A stretch of 64,000 bases of DNA. Origin: Cytophagales bacterium. GTDB lineage: Bacteria > Bacteroidota > Bacteroidia > Cytophagales > Spirosomataceae. The position numbers and the translations under genes were made by a program. The notes beneath the pieces were generated by a model that worked only from the letters and a program-made list of their open reading frames with translations, was not told the DNA's origin and did no database searches. Shown here one piece after another: positions 17,793 through 26,362 of this stretch (the first letter of the stretch is position 1; each line of letters opens with the position of its first letter). Location of the stretch: positions 1 through 64,000 of the forward strand of contig JANSYO010000018.1 in NCBI GenBank assembly GCA_024742395.1, written 5' to 3'.

Positions 17793-18322
17793 TCCTCCAT
17801 GTAGAAGTTTATTTGAAGCCCTCTGTCTATTTTTTGCTTTATCTGGCTCACTTTTACTCTATCTGTTTTACTAGCCTTCCATATTTCTGGATTATGACTT
17901 ACAGGTGAGCCGTATTTTAAGGTAAAGTATTTTGTCAGAGCTTCAAGTACATTGGAGCTGGTAGAGTCGTCATTTAAATAAATATCTACCTGCACCTCTT
18001 CCAGAAACTGCGAGTAATCATAGAGATAGTAGATATCCACCAGTTCATCTTCTTTGGTCTCAAAAGTATAGCCAAGTTCATTTTCTGTTTCAGAGAACTG
18101 CTCCAAATTCTCCAGTTCTTTGACCTTTGAAATAGGAATTCCAAGATCAAAACCACGGATTAATCCCTCTTCATCCCCAAGAATTTTATTAACCAGGCTG
18201 TCTGTCTTAATTGAAACTTGCTCTTGCAAAGCAACTGTGGCTTGGTCTTCCTCTTGATCAGAATTACATGCCAAAATTATTGAGGCAATAAACAAAAAAA
18301 CAATTTCTCTTCTTTTAAACAT
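17789..18322 (-). CDS. Lipoprotein of unknown function
   Basis: 177 residues from the ATG at 18322, chosen because it gives a proper signal peptide (MFKRREIVFLFIASIILAC) with lipobox Cys19 followed by NSDQEE. The mature part is acidic, with GLIRGFDLGIPISKVKELEN followed by alternating beta and helix, like a small periplasmic or surface domain. It lies 7 bp after the stop of the beta-barrel gene upstream, so it is probably co-transcribed with it and may be a partner. Function unknown. Confidence 0.65.
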   Translation of the reverse strand: MFKRREIVFLFIASIILACNSDQEEDQATVALQEQVSIKTDSLVNKILGDEEGLIRGFDLGIPISKVKELENLEQFSETENELGYTFETKEDELVDIYYLYDYSQFLEEVQVDIYLNDDSTSSNVLEALTKYFTLKYGSPVSHNPEIWKASKTDRVKVSQIKQKIDRGLQINFYMED

Positions 18323-18329
18323 ATGGGGT

Positions 18330-19727
18330 TTATAGAGCTCTCTGCACACCAAAATACACTTTATTAAAGCCGGTCTGGTTAACTGAATAGTTTAATTTCA
18401 GCACCGTTTCATAAAAAGTGACCAAATCTAATCCTAATCCATATCCTAACAATGCTTTATTAGATAAATTACTTTTGCTAAGCTCAGGAAAGTAGTTTTT
18501 AACATAGCCTACATCAATAAACGATCTGGCAAAAATGCTTAAGGGTACAGAATTAAACTGTTTAATCTTCAAAAACTTACTGATATTCAGCGTTCGCTTA
18601 AGCAACTCAAATTTAAGGTCTGTTTGTGCCAGTGCAAAATGCTGACCGTCTATGACATTTAATTCATATCCTCGTACCAAAGCGTTTCTGTATCCAAAAC
18701 CTAGAACAAAAGGATAAAGCTGTTTTTTAGGAAACGAGACCTGGCTTCTGAATTTGAAATCTGCATACAGTTTACCATGAATAGGTAAAAAGCCAAAATA
18801 CTCCGCCCCAATTCTTGTATGATTCACAAAGTCAGAGATGCCCATTCCGTAATTCACCAGGCTAAGATTAATTACTTGTCCTTCCAAAGGGTACAAAAAG
18901 TTGTCTCTTTGATCAAATCTATAGTCATATTGAAAGGTAAAGTAAGGGAGCCTGTTCTCAGCATTACCCAGATAATTAGGATTCACTGCTTTTGCCGAGT
19001 CAGAAATTGAGAGATCGGTAAAGCCAAGATAAAGAGTATGAAAATGATACAAAGCATTGCGTAAATTGTATTCTACAAAAGCACCAAGCCTCCTCCTGCT
19101 TTTCTCTTCAGTTTCCAGGAAGTCGAGCTTGTCTTCCCAAGTTCTCACCGGAAAACTCTTTTGACGGGAAAAAAATACCCCTCCACGTAAACCCATACGC
19201 TGACGACTGTCTATGTAAGGTTTTGCGTAGCTAAGTTCAAAATAAGGGATGAAGCCTCCATAAGCTTTCAGTTTTAAAACATCGGCATTTCCTGTCAGAT
19301 TAGAATGATTTAACTGAAGACCATAAATTACTCGCGTAATATCATGATCTCTGTTATACCACCACTCATTAAAGCTTCTATCGGCAAGATATAATATTGG
19401 CAGTGGCAAAAGGTAAAGTTTTTCTTTCACCTCTATATTAATGACCGCCGAGTCTACAACCGTTTCGATATCGGCAACTACCCAAATAAAAAGGTTAGTA
19501 TTAAAAATATTTCTTCTGCTTCGCTCTACCTCTTTCTCTAATTCAGACAAAACAAAAGCTTGGCCCAAACTCAAACTCATTTCTCTGAGAATGATTGAAT
19601 TATTCGTTCTCTCATTTCCAGTTATTGAAATCTTCTGCACTATCAGACTGTCAGGAACTTGAGCTTTCACTTCCCAACAGGCAATAAAAGAAAAAAAGAT
19701 AAAAAGAAAATTTAAGACAACCTTCAT
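18330..19727 (-). CDS. BamA/TamA-superfamily outer-membrane protein (POTRA + barrel)
   Basis: 465 residues: signal peptide ending in VKAQ (residue 23), one POTRA-like domain (about 30-105, VQKISITGNERTNNSIILRE..), then a beta-barrel with alternating aromatic strands to the C-terminus. It is much shorter than BamA (five POTRAs), so it is a small Omp85 member of the surface-antigen type. Such proteins insert or export proteins or lipids across the outer membrane. The downstream lipoprotein at 17789-18322 is probably co-expressed. The substrate is unknown. Confidence 0.8.
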   Translation of the reverse strand: MKVVLNFLFIFFSFIACWEVKAQVPDSLIVQKISITGNERTNNSIILREMSLSLGQAFVLSELEKEVERSRRNIFNTNLFIWVVADIETVVDSAVINIEVKEKLYLLPLPILYLADRSFNEWWYNRDHDITRVIYGLQLNHSNLTGNADVLKLKAYGGFIPYFELSYAKPYIDSRQRMGLRGGVFFSRQKSFPVRTWEDKLDFLETEEKSRRRLGAFVEYNLRNALYHFHTLYLGFTDLSISDSAKAVNPNYLGNAENRLPYFTFQYDYRFDQRDNFLYPLEGQVINLSLVNYGMGISDFVNHTRIGAEYFGFLPIHGKLYADFKFRSQVSFPKKQLYPFVLGFGYRNALVRGYELNVIDGQHFALAQTDLKFELLKRTLNISKFLKIKQFNSVPLSIFARSFIDVGYVKNYFPELSKSNLSNKALLGYGLGLDLVTFYETVLKLNYSVNQTGFNKVYFGVQRAL

Positions 19728-19776
19728 TAACTATGCAATAGACCTTCACTTACGTTTTAATTGCCAACGTAGACGT

Positions 19777-20781
19777 CTACTTCAGGTCCTTCACCGAATC
19801 TAGCTCTACCAACTGACATTCAATACTAATATTCTCAATTTCAGCACTTTTTGATTTTAATACATGAAAAAGGGTTTCCGCAGCCCTTTTCCCTATTTCT
19901 GCCGCTGAATGATAAAAATGGGTAATATTAGGATGTAATAACCTTGGCAAAGAACCGTCAGAAATACTAATAACCGAAACCTCATCGGGTATTTTAACAT
20001 TTAATTTATTTAGACAGTGATATACACGCATTGCAATTTCATCAGACATTACGTACAATGCGGTAATTTCCGGAAACTCCTTTAAAAAACGGGTTAATTC
20101 TCTGTCTGTTTCATTGACATTCTCTAAGCTCAAGACATAACCTTGTAAATCTCCATAATCTTCAATGGCTTCAGTAAAGCCTTTAAGGCGATTTTGAGAA
20201 ATCGAAATTCCAGGATCTGCAAAGACACCTCCAATATGTTTATGTCCCTTTTTTCTTAAATAAGAAACTGCTCTCTGGCTGATTTCGTCACCTTCTACAG
20301 AGACACAACTCATTTTTAAATTAGGCAAAACCTTATCTAGAAGAACTATAGGAGCATTATCAGAAGACAGTTCCTTTAAATCTTCATCTTTGTTAAAACC
20401 ATTACTCAAGGATAACAAAATCCCGTCAACAGATATTTGGTTACAATAATCAATGATATCCAATTCCTTCTCGAAGGAGTCATCAGACTGAAACACCAGC
20501 AAAGAATAATTATGTTTATTCACCACTTCAGAAATACTCTGCATAAGAGTAGGAATGAAGAACATATTATATTCCGGTAAAATTAAGGCTACCAGACCCG
20601 AGCTTTTTGTTCTTAAATAACGAGCTCTCAAGTTAGGCTTGTAATTATACAAGGCACTCGCTTCTCGCACCTTCTCCTTTGTGCTTTCACTTATATCCGG
20701 GTGATCAGAAAGAGCCCTTGATACTGTGGATATCGACATATTAAGGGCTTGTGCTAACTCCCTTAGCGTAATTCTTTTCAT
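19777..20781 (-). CDS. LacI-family transcriptional regulator
   Basis: 334 residues. The N-terminal helix-turn-helix with hinge is ITLRELAQALNMSISTVSRALSDH.., a LacI signature (TVSRAL). Residues about 60-330 form the sugar-binding periplasmic-binding-protein-like domain. It probably represses sugar uptake genes until its ligand binds. A GPH-type sugar transporter is divergent from it across a 1.3-kb gap that holds AAACGNTT elements of the kind LacI proteins bind. Ligand unknown. Confidence 0.92.
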   Translation of the reverse strand: MKRITLRELAQALNMSISTVSRALSDHPDISESTKEKVREASALYNYKPNLRARYLRTKSSGLVALILPEYNMFFIPTLMQSISEVVNKHNYSLLVFQSDDSFEKELDIIDYCNQISVDGILLSLSNGFNKDEDLKELSSDNAPIVLLDKVLPNLKMSCVSVEGDEISQRAVSYLRKKGHKHIGGVFADPGISISQNRLKGFTEAIEDYGDLQGYVLSLENVNETDRELTRFLKEFPEITALYVMSDEIAMRVYHCLNKLNVKIPDEVSVISISDGSLPRLLHPNITHFYHSAAEIGKRAAETLFHVLKSKSAEIENISIECQLVELDSVKDLK

Positions 20782-21028
20782 ATTATCATATCGTGCATTC
20801 TTAAGCTTATCGAGTGCACATTCAGGTTAAAGGTTATAATGCAATTAAATACTAAATTCTTGTAAACAGTCAATTAGATTTCTCTAAATACCCATATATT
20901 CTCCAGAACTTATGGTAAAAATCAGTACAATAATATCGCTAAAGACTTGATTACCTGCTCTTCAAACACATGACATTTATCACAAATACACATAATTTAT
21001 GCGGTATATAAAAGATATTTTTTATCAA

Positions 21029-21052
21029 CCGCAAACGATTCCGCAAACGATT
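21029..21052. promoter_or_regulatory. Tandem CCGCAAACGATT repeat, candidate LacI-family operator
   Basis: CCGCAAACGATT occurs twice in perfect head-to-tail order without a spacer. CAAACG-type half-sites are typical of LacI-family operators. It lies 250 bp upstream of the lacI start. That this regulator binds here is inference. Confidence 0.45.
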
Positions 21053-21190
21053 GTCTGAAAATGAAATTAGGAATTGAATAAAAATACTCATTGTTTTGGT
21101 TATCAAAATGATCAGATAATCAAGTTGATAAATGAATTACATGGTAAGTGGATTTGACAGGACACGAACCAATTTCTTTGACAGGAAATA

Positions 21191-21418
21191 TTAACATAAA
21201 CCCCATATGAGCTTCATTTGGGGTTTTTTCATGCCTTTTGTGACCATTTTAACATAATTCAATAGTCCATCTTTTACTCGGGAATAAATGAACTTTGCCT
21301 CATCTATTTCAATGTCTACCAAAGCAAAATCATTGACTTCACAAGTAGTTTTTCTGTAGTCGAAAATCCAATATCTGGAAACTTTTCCACTACAAACGTT
21401 CCCGAAAGCCTTTGATAT
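21191..21418 (-). pseudogene. Possible gene remnant without start codon
   Basis: A minus-strand frame is open for 75 codons between two stops and reads like protein (..SGKVSRYWIFDYRKTTCEV.., ..DEAKFIYSRVKDGLLNY..), but has no start near its beginning. I cannot name a family. It may be the 3' end of a lost gene or mobile element; random open frame is the alternative. Confidence 0.25.
21198..21229 (+). terminator. Isolated intrinsic terminator
   Basis: 8-bp stem AAACCCCA / TGGGGTTT followed by six T (from 21224). There is no gene upstream on the plus strand. Confidence 0.6.
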
Positions 21419-21552
21419 TTAACCACGCTTGTTATTTAAGTATAATTACTCATACTTTACGTTAAGCAAACAAGAATACTCGAAAGAGAAACCGAATTGC
21501 CGGAAGATTCATTGTCTGATCGCATTTGTTTCAGGAAGAGGAAATGAAAAAT

Positions 21553-21588
21553 GGTTGTTTCATTCAATTGAGACAACCTCTTCTTTTT
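21553..21588 (+). terminator. Isolated intrinsic terminator-like hairpin
   Basis: Stem GGTTGTTTC / GAGACAACC (9 bp with one G-T), 8-base loop, followed by TCTTCTTTTT. No gene upstream on this strand. Confidence 0.45.
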
Positions 21589-21785
21589 AAGGGCAAGAAT
21601 TCCCATTCAAAGCCTATCAATATCAATCTACAGGCTTTCCAAACGCTTGGTCTTTTCTTTTAAATTCTGAATGAATATAAAATTCCACACTAATGTGGAT
21701 AAGCATTTATTTATCAAGCTATAACAAGCTCATTTTTAGAAATAAATCTCATCAAATTCGACTTTAACTAGATTAATTTCCACAG

Positions 21786-21808
21786 TAATCGATTGCACAA
21801 ACGTTTCA
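21786..21808. promoter_or_regulatory. Candidate LacI-family operator before the transporter gene
   Basis: AATCGATTGC next to ACAAACGTTTC: the first resembles the reverse complement of the tandem CCGCAAACGATT element upstream, the second its direct form, with a palindromic AAACGTTT core (21799-21806). It is about 280 bp upstream of the transporter start. Confidence 0.4.
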
Positions 21809-21930
21809 GCATTCGAGCTCCTTTTTATCTCGTATTAAGCATGTTACATTTAAAAAGAATTTAAAGAGTTCAGAAATTTCATAGGTTCTGACCTCAAATA
21901 CTTTCTAAGACGAAATGGTTTATTTGAAAA

Positions 21931-21962
21931 ACATCTGCACATCTTTTTGCAGGTGTTTTTTT
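21931..21962 (+). terminator. Isolated intrinsic terminator upstream of the transporter
   Basis: 9-bp stem ACATCTGCA / TGCAGGTGT with one G-T, followed by seven T. It terminates any transcript coming from the gene-free region before the transporter, so the transporter promoter must lie in 21963-22084 or readthrough must occur. Confidence 0.65.
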
Positions 21963-22084
21963 ATACCATATGCCCACTTTTCGAATTAAAAAGCTTGGTA
22001 TTGTTTAAAATAAAGCCTCCCATCAATAAATTAGCAAACACCTTTAATCTAAATATACCTTACCCCTATTAAACTCTCTATAAG

Positions 22085-23425
22085 ATGCTTCACACCACAA
22101 AGCCCAAACTGACGTTCTGGCAAATCATTAACATGAATGTTGGATTCTTTGGCATCCAATATAGTTTTGGCCTACAACAAAATGCCGTAACTCCTATTTA
22201 TGATATGTTAGGAGCCTCACCTGATCAAATCCCACTTTTACACCTTGCAGGCCCAGTAACGGGCTTGTTAGTTCAGCCAATTATTGGAGCTTTAAGTGAC
22301 AAAACCTGGCATCCTAAATGGGGAAGACGAAAACCCTATTTTTTAATTGGAGCCTTACTGTGTAGCATTTGTCTTCTTATCTATCCTTTCAGTAGTTCAC
22401 TTTGGATGGCTGCAGGTCTCTTATGGGTACTAGATGCAGGAAATAATACTGCCATGGAACCTTACAGGGCATTTATAGCTGACAAGTTAGATTCAGAACA
22501 ACAGCCAACGGGTTTTCAAGCTCAGAGCTTTTTTACCGGTTTTGGACAAACCCTGGCAGCACTTTCACTTTTTATTTTTCCGCTGATTATAGTTGGGAAA
22601 ACAGGCTCTTTGCCAAATTGGGTCTATGCTTCCTTTTTCTTAGGGGCTATATGCTCTATTGGTTCCATCCTTTGGAGTGTAAAAACTACGCCTGAAATCC
22701 CCCCTACACCGAAGGAATTAGAAGAAATAAGAAAGGCAGAGAAAGGTATACTGGCACCATTCAGAGAAATAATTTCTGCTATTGGAGAAATGCCAAAAGT
22801 GATGTGGCAACTGGCCTTGGTCTATCTGTTTCAATGGTACGCCTTGTTCTGTTATTGGCAAAACTCGTCTAAAAGTGTCGCACTTTCTGTATGGCATGCC
22901 ACTCCCTCATCTCAACCCGAACTTTATGAAAAAGCTGTTAGCTGGTACGGACTAGTAAGTACCTGGTATAATATTGTCACATTCTTAACTGCCTTTGGAT
23001 TAGCGTATTTGGCTAAAAAATACAATCCAAAATTAGTCCATTTAGTTTGTTTAATTTTAGCTGCGGCATGCTTCTTAATATTCCCACAAATAGAAAACAA
23101 ATATTTGCTTTTCGTGGCAATTACAGGTTTTGGCGTAGGTTGGGCAAGTATGATGGGGATCCCCTATCTTTTAGTAGTATCCGCCATTCCGAAAGAACGT
23201 TATGGTGTTTATATGGGGATTATTAATATGATGATCGTAATTCCAATGATTTTTCAAAGTATATCCTTTGGCTACATACTGAAAAACTTTCTGGGAAATG
23301 ACCCACGTAACGCCATCACATTTGCGGGTGTATTATTAATATTTGCTGCAGTTGCGGTATTATTCATTAAAACGAAAAAAACTACATCTGATGACATTAT
23401 TCTCCCTTCCGGAATAGGGCACTGA
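22085..23425 (+). CDS. GPH-type MFS sugar (disaccharide) transporter
   Basis: 446 residues, twelve hydrophobic segments, MFS. The N-terminal FWQIINMNVGFFGIQYSFGLQQ and the loop LSDKTWHPKWGRRKPYF resemble sucrose/maltose transporters of the GPH and SLC45 group (MalT-like), which import disaccharides or oligosaccharides with protons or cations in the inner membrane. It is divergent from a LacI regulator, with candidate operators between them, so substrate-induced expression is likely. No glycosidase adjoins it, so the sugar cannot be named. Confidence 0.82.
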   Translation: MLHTTKPKLTFWQIINMNVGFFGIQYSFGLQQNAVTPIYDMLGASPDQIPLLHLAGPVTGLLVQPIIGALSDKTWHPKWGRRKPYFLIGALLCSICLLIYPFSSSLWMAAGLLWVLDAGNNTAMEPYRAFIADKLDSEQQPTGFQAQSFFTGFGQTLAALSLFIFPLIIVGKTGSLPNWVYASFFLGAICSIGSILWSVKTTPEIPPTPKELEEIRKAEKGILAPFREIISAIGEMPKVMWQLALVYLFQWYALFCYWQNSSKSVALSVWHATPSSQPELYEKAVSWYGLVSTWYNIVTFLTAFGLAYLAKKYNPKLVHLVCLILAAACFLIFPQIENKYLLFVAITGFGVGWASMMGIPYLLVVSAIPKERYGVYMGIINMMIVIPMIFQSISFGYILKNFLGNDPRNAITFAGVLLIFAAVAVLFIKTKKTTSDDIILPSGIGH

Positions 23426-23786
23426 TATCAATTACATGTGGCTTCATCGGATTAATCAGCTTTTATACCGAAGACTCAATAAGTTTTGAGCCAGAAACTC
23501 AAGTTCATTTTGTCCGGTACATTTTGAAAGTCAGCTATTATAGTTTAATACCTTAGGAGAATACAACGAATTACAAAGAAACGTTTTAACACCTTTTTTG
23601 AGCCTGCAATAGGTAATGAGTACGGTTGGCAATCTAACCTTTGGCTTTAAAAACATCAGGCACTACTCAGAACATGTGAAAAATATTATTTACCCAATGC
23701 ATAACAATGGCTCTGGAAATTGCCGACATCTTAAAAAATTCCTATTTTTGGCACTTCTTTCTAAACAAAGTAATTAACAGAATTAC
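23426..23786. other. Intergenic stretch with a promoter at its end
   Basis: No credible gene. A weak inverted repeat (TTGAG .. CTCAA, near 23490-23512) follows the transporter, and a good promoter sits at 23720-23750. Otherwise I see nothing. Confidence 0.5.
23720..23750 (+). promoter_or_regulatory. Bacteroidota-type promoter of the ComA-like gene
   Basis: TTG (23720-23722), 20-base spacer, TATTTTTG (23743-23750). Transcription would begin about 30 bases before the ATG at 23787. Confidence 0.6.
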
Positions 23787-24611
23787 ATGAATTACAATCT
23801 AGATTTGGTTCCCGAGCGGACTCCAAAACCAAGAGAATCTGGTCTTACCATGGTGATGGACAAAGGCTTAAGCGTTCGGGAAATTGAGGATTTGCTTACA
23901 AATGCTGCAGAATATATGGATATCGTAAAGTTTGGCTGGGCCACATCTTACGTTTCACCAAATCTTCAGGATAAAATAAATGTTTACAAAGAGGCCGGCA
24001 TACCAGTTTATTTCGGAGGAACACTCTTTGAGGCCTTTACAGTAAGAGGTCAATTCGAAGATTATCTGAGAGTTATCGATAAATTCGGCTTGGAGCACGC
24101 AGAAGTTTCTGATGGCTCTATCACACTTCCTCATGACGAAAAGTGTGAATATATTTCTCGTTTATCCAAACACGTCAAGGTACTTTCTGAGGTAGGTTCA
24201 AAAGACGCAGAAAAGATTTTCGCCCCGTACAAATGGATTGAAATGATGAGAGCTGAACTTGACGCCGGTGCATGGAAAGTCATTGGTGAAGCAAGAGAAG
24301 GAGGGAATATTGGTCTTTACAGAAGCAGTGGAGAGGTTCGTCAAGGACTTGTAGATGAAATCATTCATGCTATACCACCAGAAAACATCATTTGGGAAGC
24401 TCCTCAAAAAGGGCAGCAAGTATATTTTGTAAAATTGGTAGGCTCTAATGTAAACCTTGGAAACATTGCACCTAATGAGTTAATCCCGCTTGAAACTATC
24501 AGATTAGGCCTTAGAGGAGATACTTTCTCCACCTTTTTACCTGATGATATCAAGAAAAAGTACAAACTAGGCAAGTATTATCAAGACGATAGAATAAGAC
24601 AAGACGATTAA
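23787..24611 (+). CDS. Phosphosulfolactate synthase (ComA-like)
   Basis: 274 residues with a TIM-barrel pattern. The sequence follows the ComA family closely: KFGWATSYV, PVYFGGTLFE, EVSDGSITLP, VLSEVGSKD. ComA adds sulfite to phosphoenolpyruvate to give phosphosulfolactate, first step of coenzyme M synthesis in archaea; Bacteroidota have homologues but not that pathway, and a role in sulfonate or sulfonolipid metabolism is a reasonable guess. It has its own promoter and heads a plus-strand run with a DedA gene 17 bp downstream. Confidence 0.85.
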   Translation: MNYNLDLVPERTPKPRESGLTMVMDKGLSVREIEDLLTNAAEYMDIVKFGWATSYVSPNLQDKINVYKEAGIPVYFGGTLFEAFTVRGQFEDYLRVIDKFGLEHAEVSDGSITLPHDEKCEYISRLSKHVKVLSEVGSKDAEKIFAPYKWIEMMRAELDAGAWKVIGEAREGGNIGLYRSSGEVRQGLVDEIIHAIPPENIIWEAPQKGQQVYFVKLVGSNVNLGNIAPNELIPLETIRLGLRGDTFSTFLPDDIKKKYKLGKYYQDDRIRQDD

Positions 24612-24628
24612 GTCAAAAATATATTTCG

Positions 24629-25282
24629 ATGGAAGTAGTACATTTTCTGCTCGACTTTTTAAAAGATCCGCTTAGCACTTTAGAAGGGTTTCTTGATAGT
24701 TATGACAAACTTACGTATGCCATATTATTTCTGGTAATTTTTGTGGAGACCGGCTTTATTGTGATGCCCCTTTTACCGGGTGATTCTTTACTTTTTGCCA
24801 CTGGTCTGCTTGCTTCTACTACTGGTAAACTAGATGTTGCCACCATAATTCCTTTGCTGATATTGGCCGCATTAATGGGCGACAATGTCAATTACTTTGT
24901 GGGTCGCAAATTTTCAGCTTTTATAAAAGCACAGGATAAAATTCTGTTTTTAAAACGTGAGTATATTACGCAAACAGAAGCATTTTATGCCAAACATGGT
25001 GGCAAAGCCGTAATCCTTGCCCGCTTTATGCCAATCATACGTACCATAGCTCCATTTGTGGCAGGTGCGGGCAGTATGAAGTATGCACGATACATCACGT
25101 ACTGTATAATTGGAGCCATTTTATGGGTAACGTCTATTACTTTATTAGGCTACTTTTTGGGAAGTAACGAATTTGTAAAAGAGAACTTTGAAAAGGTAGT
25201 ACTCGGAATAGTCTTTGTGAGCATCGCACCAATGATTATAGGGGTCATTAAAGCTAAATTTTTTAAAAAGCCTACAGTGTAA
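24629..25282 (+). CDS. DedA-family membrane protein
   Basis: 217 residues. DedA (SNARE-associated/VTT) signature: FVETGFIVMPLLPGDSLLFATGLLA, GDNVNYFVGRKF and RFMPIIRTIAPFVAGAGSM with the conserved Arg. These proteins act in the inner membrane and include flippases for undecaprenyl phosphate or phosphatidylethanolamine. It starts 17 bp after the ComA-like gene and ends 4 bp before aroE. Confidence 0.9.
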   Translation: MEVVHFLLDFLKDPLSTLEGFLDSYDKLTYAILFLVIFVETGFIVMPLLPGDSLLFATGLLASTTGKLDVATIIPLLILAALMGDNVNYFVGRKFSAFIKAQDKILFLKREYITQTEAFYAKHGGKAVILARFMPIIRTIAPFVAGAGSMKYARYITYCIIGAILWVTSITLLGYFLGSNEFVKENFEKVVLGIVFVSIAPMIIGVIKAKFFKKPTV

Positions 25283-25286
25283 AAAA

Positions 25287-26042
25287 ATGAAGAAAAGACT
25301 TTTCGGATTAATTGGATTTCCTTTAACTCATTCCTTTTCCAAAAAGTACTTTACTGAAAAGTTTAAAGACCTCGGTCTTTCAGAAACACATGAGTACGAG
25401 CTTTTTGAAATGGAAGACAGTACCCACTTCCTTCAACTTTTTAAAGAAAATCCGGATCTTGACGGAGTAAACATTACAATACCTCACAAGCAAAACGTTT
25501 TTGACTATCTGGATGACCTAGATTATTCAGCAAAAAATGTGGGGGCGGTAAATGTGGTAAAAAAAGAAGGAAACAGGTTAATTGGCTACAATTCCGACTT
25601 CTATGGCTTTCAGAGGTCACTTACAGAGTTTGTAGGAACAAGCAGACTCTCTGAAATAAAAAAAGCCTTGATTTTAGGAAACGGAGGAGCAGCCAAAGCT
25701 ATTCTTGCCGCACTCAGAGACTTAGATATAGAAGTACAACTCGTTAGCAGAAAGAAATCAGATCTTGCTGTTGACTATAAAGAATCCGATGATTTGATCG
25801 ATTCTCATCAACTAATCATAAATTGCACTCCTTTAGGCACTTACCCAAAAGAAGACACCTTCCCTCCAATAAATTATTCAAAGTTAAATTCGAATCATTT
25901 CCTCTTTGATCTCGTTTATAATCCGTCAGAAACCCTCTTCTTAAGCAAAGGAAAAGAAAAGGGAGCTTCCATAAAAAACGGATATGACATGCTTGTGTAT
26001 CAAGCGGAGAAATCATGGGAAATTTGGAACGAAACAAAATAA
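25287..26042 (+). CDS. aroE: Shikimate dehydrogenase
   Basis: 251 residues. It reduces 3-dehydroshikimate to shikimate with NADPH in aromatic amino-acid synthesis. The N-terminal substrate domain has LIGFPLTHSFSK and NITIPHKQNVF (catalytic Lys), the NADP domain GNGGAAKAI (about 131-139), and the end NGYDMLVYQAEKSWEIW is typical. It lies 4 bp after the DedA gene and 13 bp before a ferredoxin-like gene. Confidence 0.93.
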   Translation: MKKRLFGLIGFPLTHSFSKKYFTEKFKDLGLSETHEYELFEMEDSTHFLQLFKENPDLDGVNITIPHKQNVFDYLDDLDYSAKNVGAVNVVKKEGNRLIGYNSDFYGFQRSLTEFVGTSRLSEIKKALILGNGGAAKAILAALRDLDIEVQLVSRKKSDLAVDYKESDDLIDSHQLIINCTPLGTYPKEDTFPPINYSKLNSNHFLFDLVYNPSETLFLSKGKEKGASIKNGYDMLVYQAEKSWEIWNETK

Positions 26043-26055
26043 ATCAATAAGAAAG

Positions 26056-26361
26056 ATGAAGTACAAAAAGCACGTATTTGTTTGCACTAACGATAAGGAC
26101 GCACCAAAGAAATGTTGTGGTAGTGAAAAAGGAATGGAAATTGTGAATGCCTTCAAAGAAAGCCTGACTGAAAAAGGTTTACAAAAAGAAATACGTGCTC
26201 AAAAAGCGGGCTGTTTAGATACTTGTGCTTTCGGACCATCTGTGGTAGTGTACCCTGAAGGTATATTTTATGGTAAAATTACGCCTGAAGATGTAGAAGA
26301 AATTATCAACGAGCACCTTTTGAATGACAGGCCAGTAGAAAGGCTTAAACTGGATTTTTAA
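26056..26361 (+). CDS. Thioredoxin-like [2Fe-2S] ferredoxin
   Basis: 101 residues from the ATG at 26056; an upstream in-frame ATG (25984) would lie inside aroE and add an unrelated tail. Cys10, Cys20/Cys21, Cys53 and Cys57 (AGCLDTCAFGP) fit the C-x10-12-C..C-x3-C ligand set of thioredoxin-fold [2Fe-2S] ferredoxins, also seen as the NuoE C-terminal domain. It carries electrons in the cytoplasm for an unknown partner. It is in the aroE operon and is followed 1 bp later by a HAD gene. Confidence 0.85.
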   Translation: MKYKKHVFVCTNDKDAPKKCCGSEKGMEIVNAFKESLTEKGLQKEIRAQKAGCLDTCAFGPSVVVYPEGIFYGKITPEDVEEIINEHLLNDRPVERLKLDF

Positions 26362-26362
26362 T

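Larger units (their letters stand above)
20782..22084. other. 1.3-kb stretch without an intact gene between lacI and the transporter
   Basis: No reading frame looks like an intact gene. It holds a perfect 12-bp tandem repeat (21029-21052), two copies of TTTGACAGGA (21153-21162 and 21177-21186), a possible gene remnant (21191-21418, minus), three plus-strand intrinsic terminators (21198-21229, 21553-21588, 21931-21962) and an AAACGTTT operator-like site (21799-21806). It is much longer than other intergenic gaps in the window. Confidence 0.6.

Noticed and set aside
19769-19780. 12-bp palindrome GTAGACGTCTAC
   Set aside because: It overlaps the lacI stop codon, and several 12-bp palindromes are expected by chance in 64 kb.
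21544-21663. 39-codon plus-strand frame after an AGGAAGAGG sequence
   Set aside because: It contains the orphan terminator hairpin and its residues look random; no evidence of a real gene.
20782-22084. Insertion sequence or integration site
   Set aside because: No terminal inverted repeats, target duplication or transposase motifs could be found; the open fragment cannot be matched to any transposase by eye.
23426-23786. 41-codon minus-strand frame in the gap after the transporter
   Set aside because: No ribosome-binding site, no domain, and short enough to be chance.
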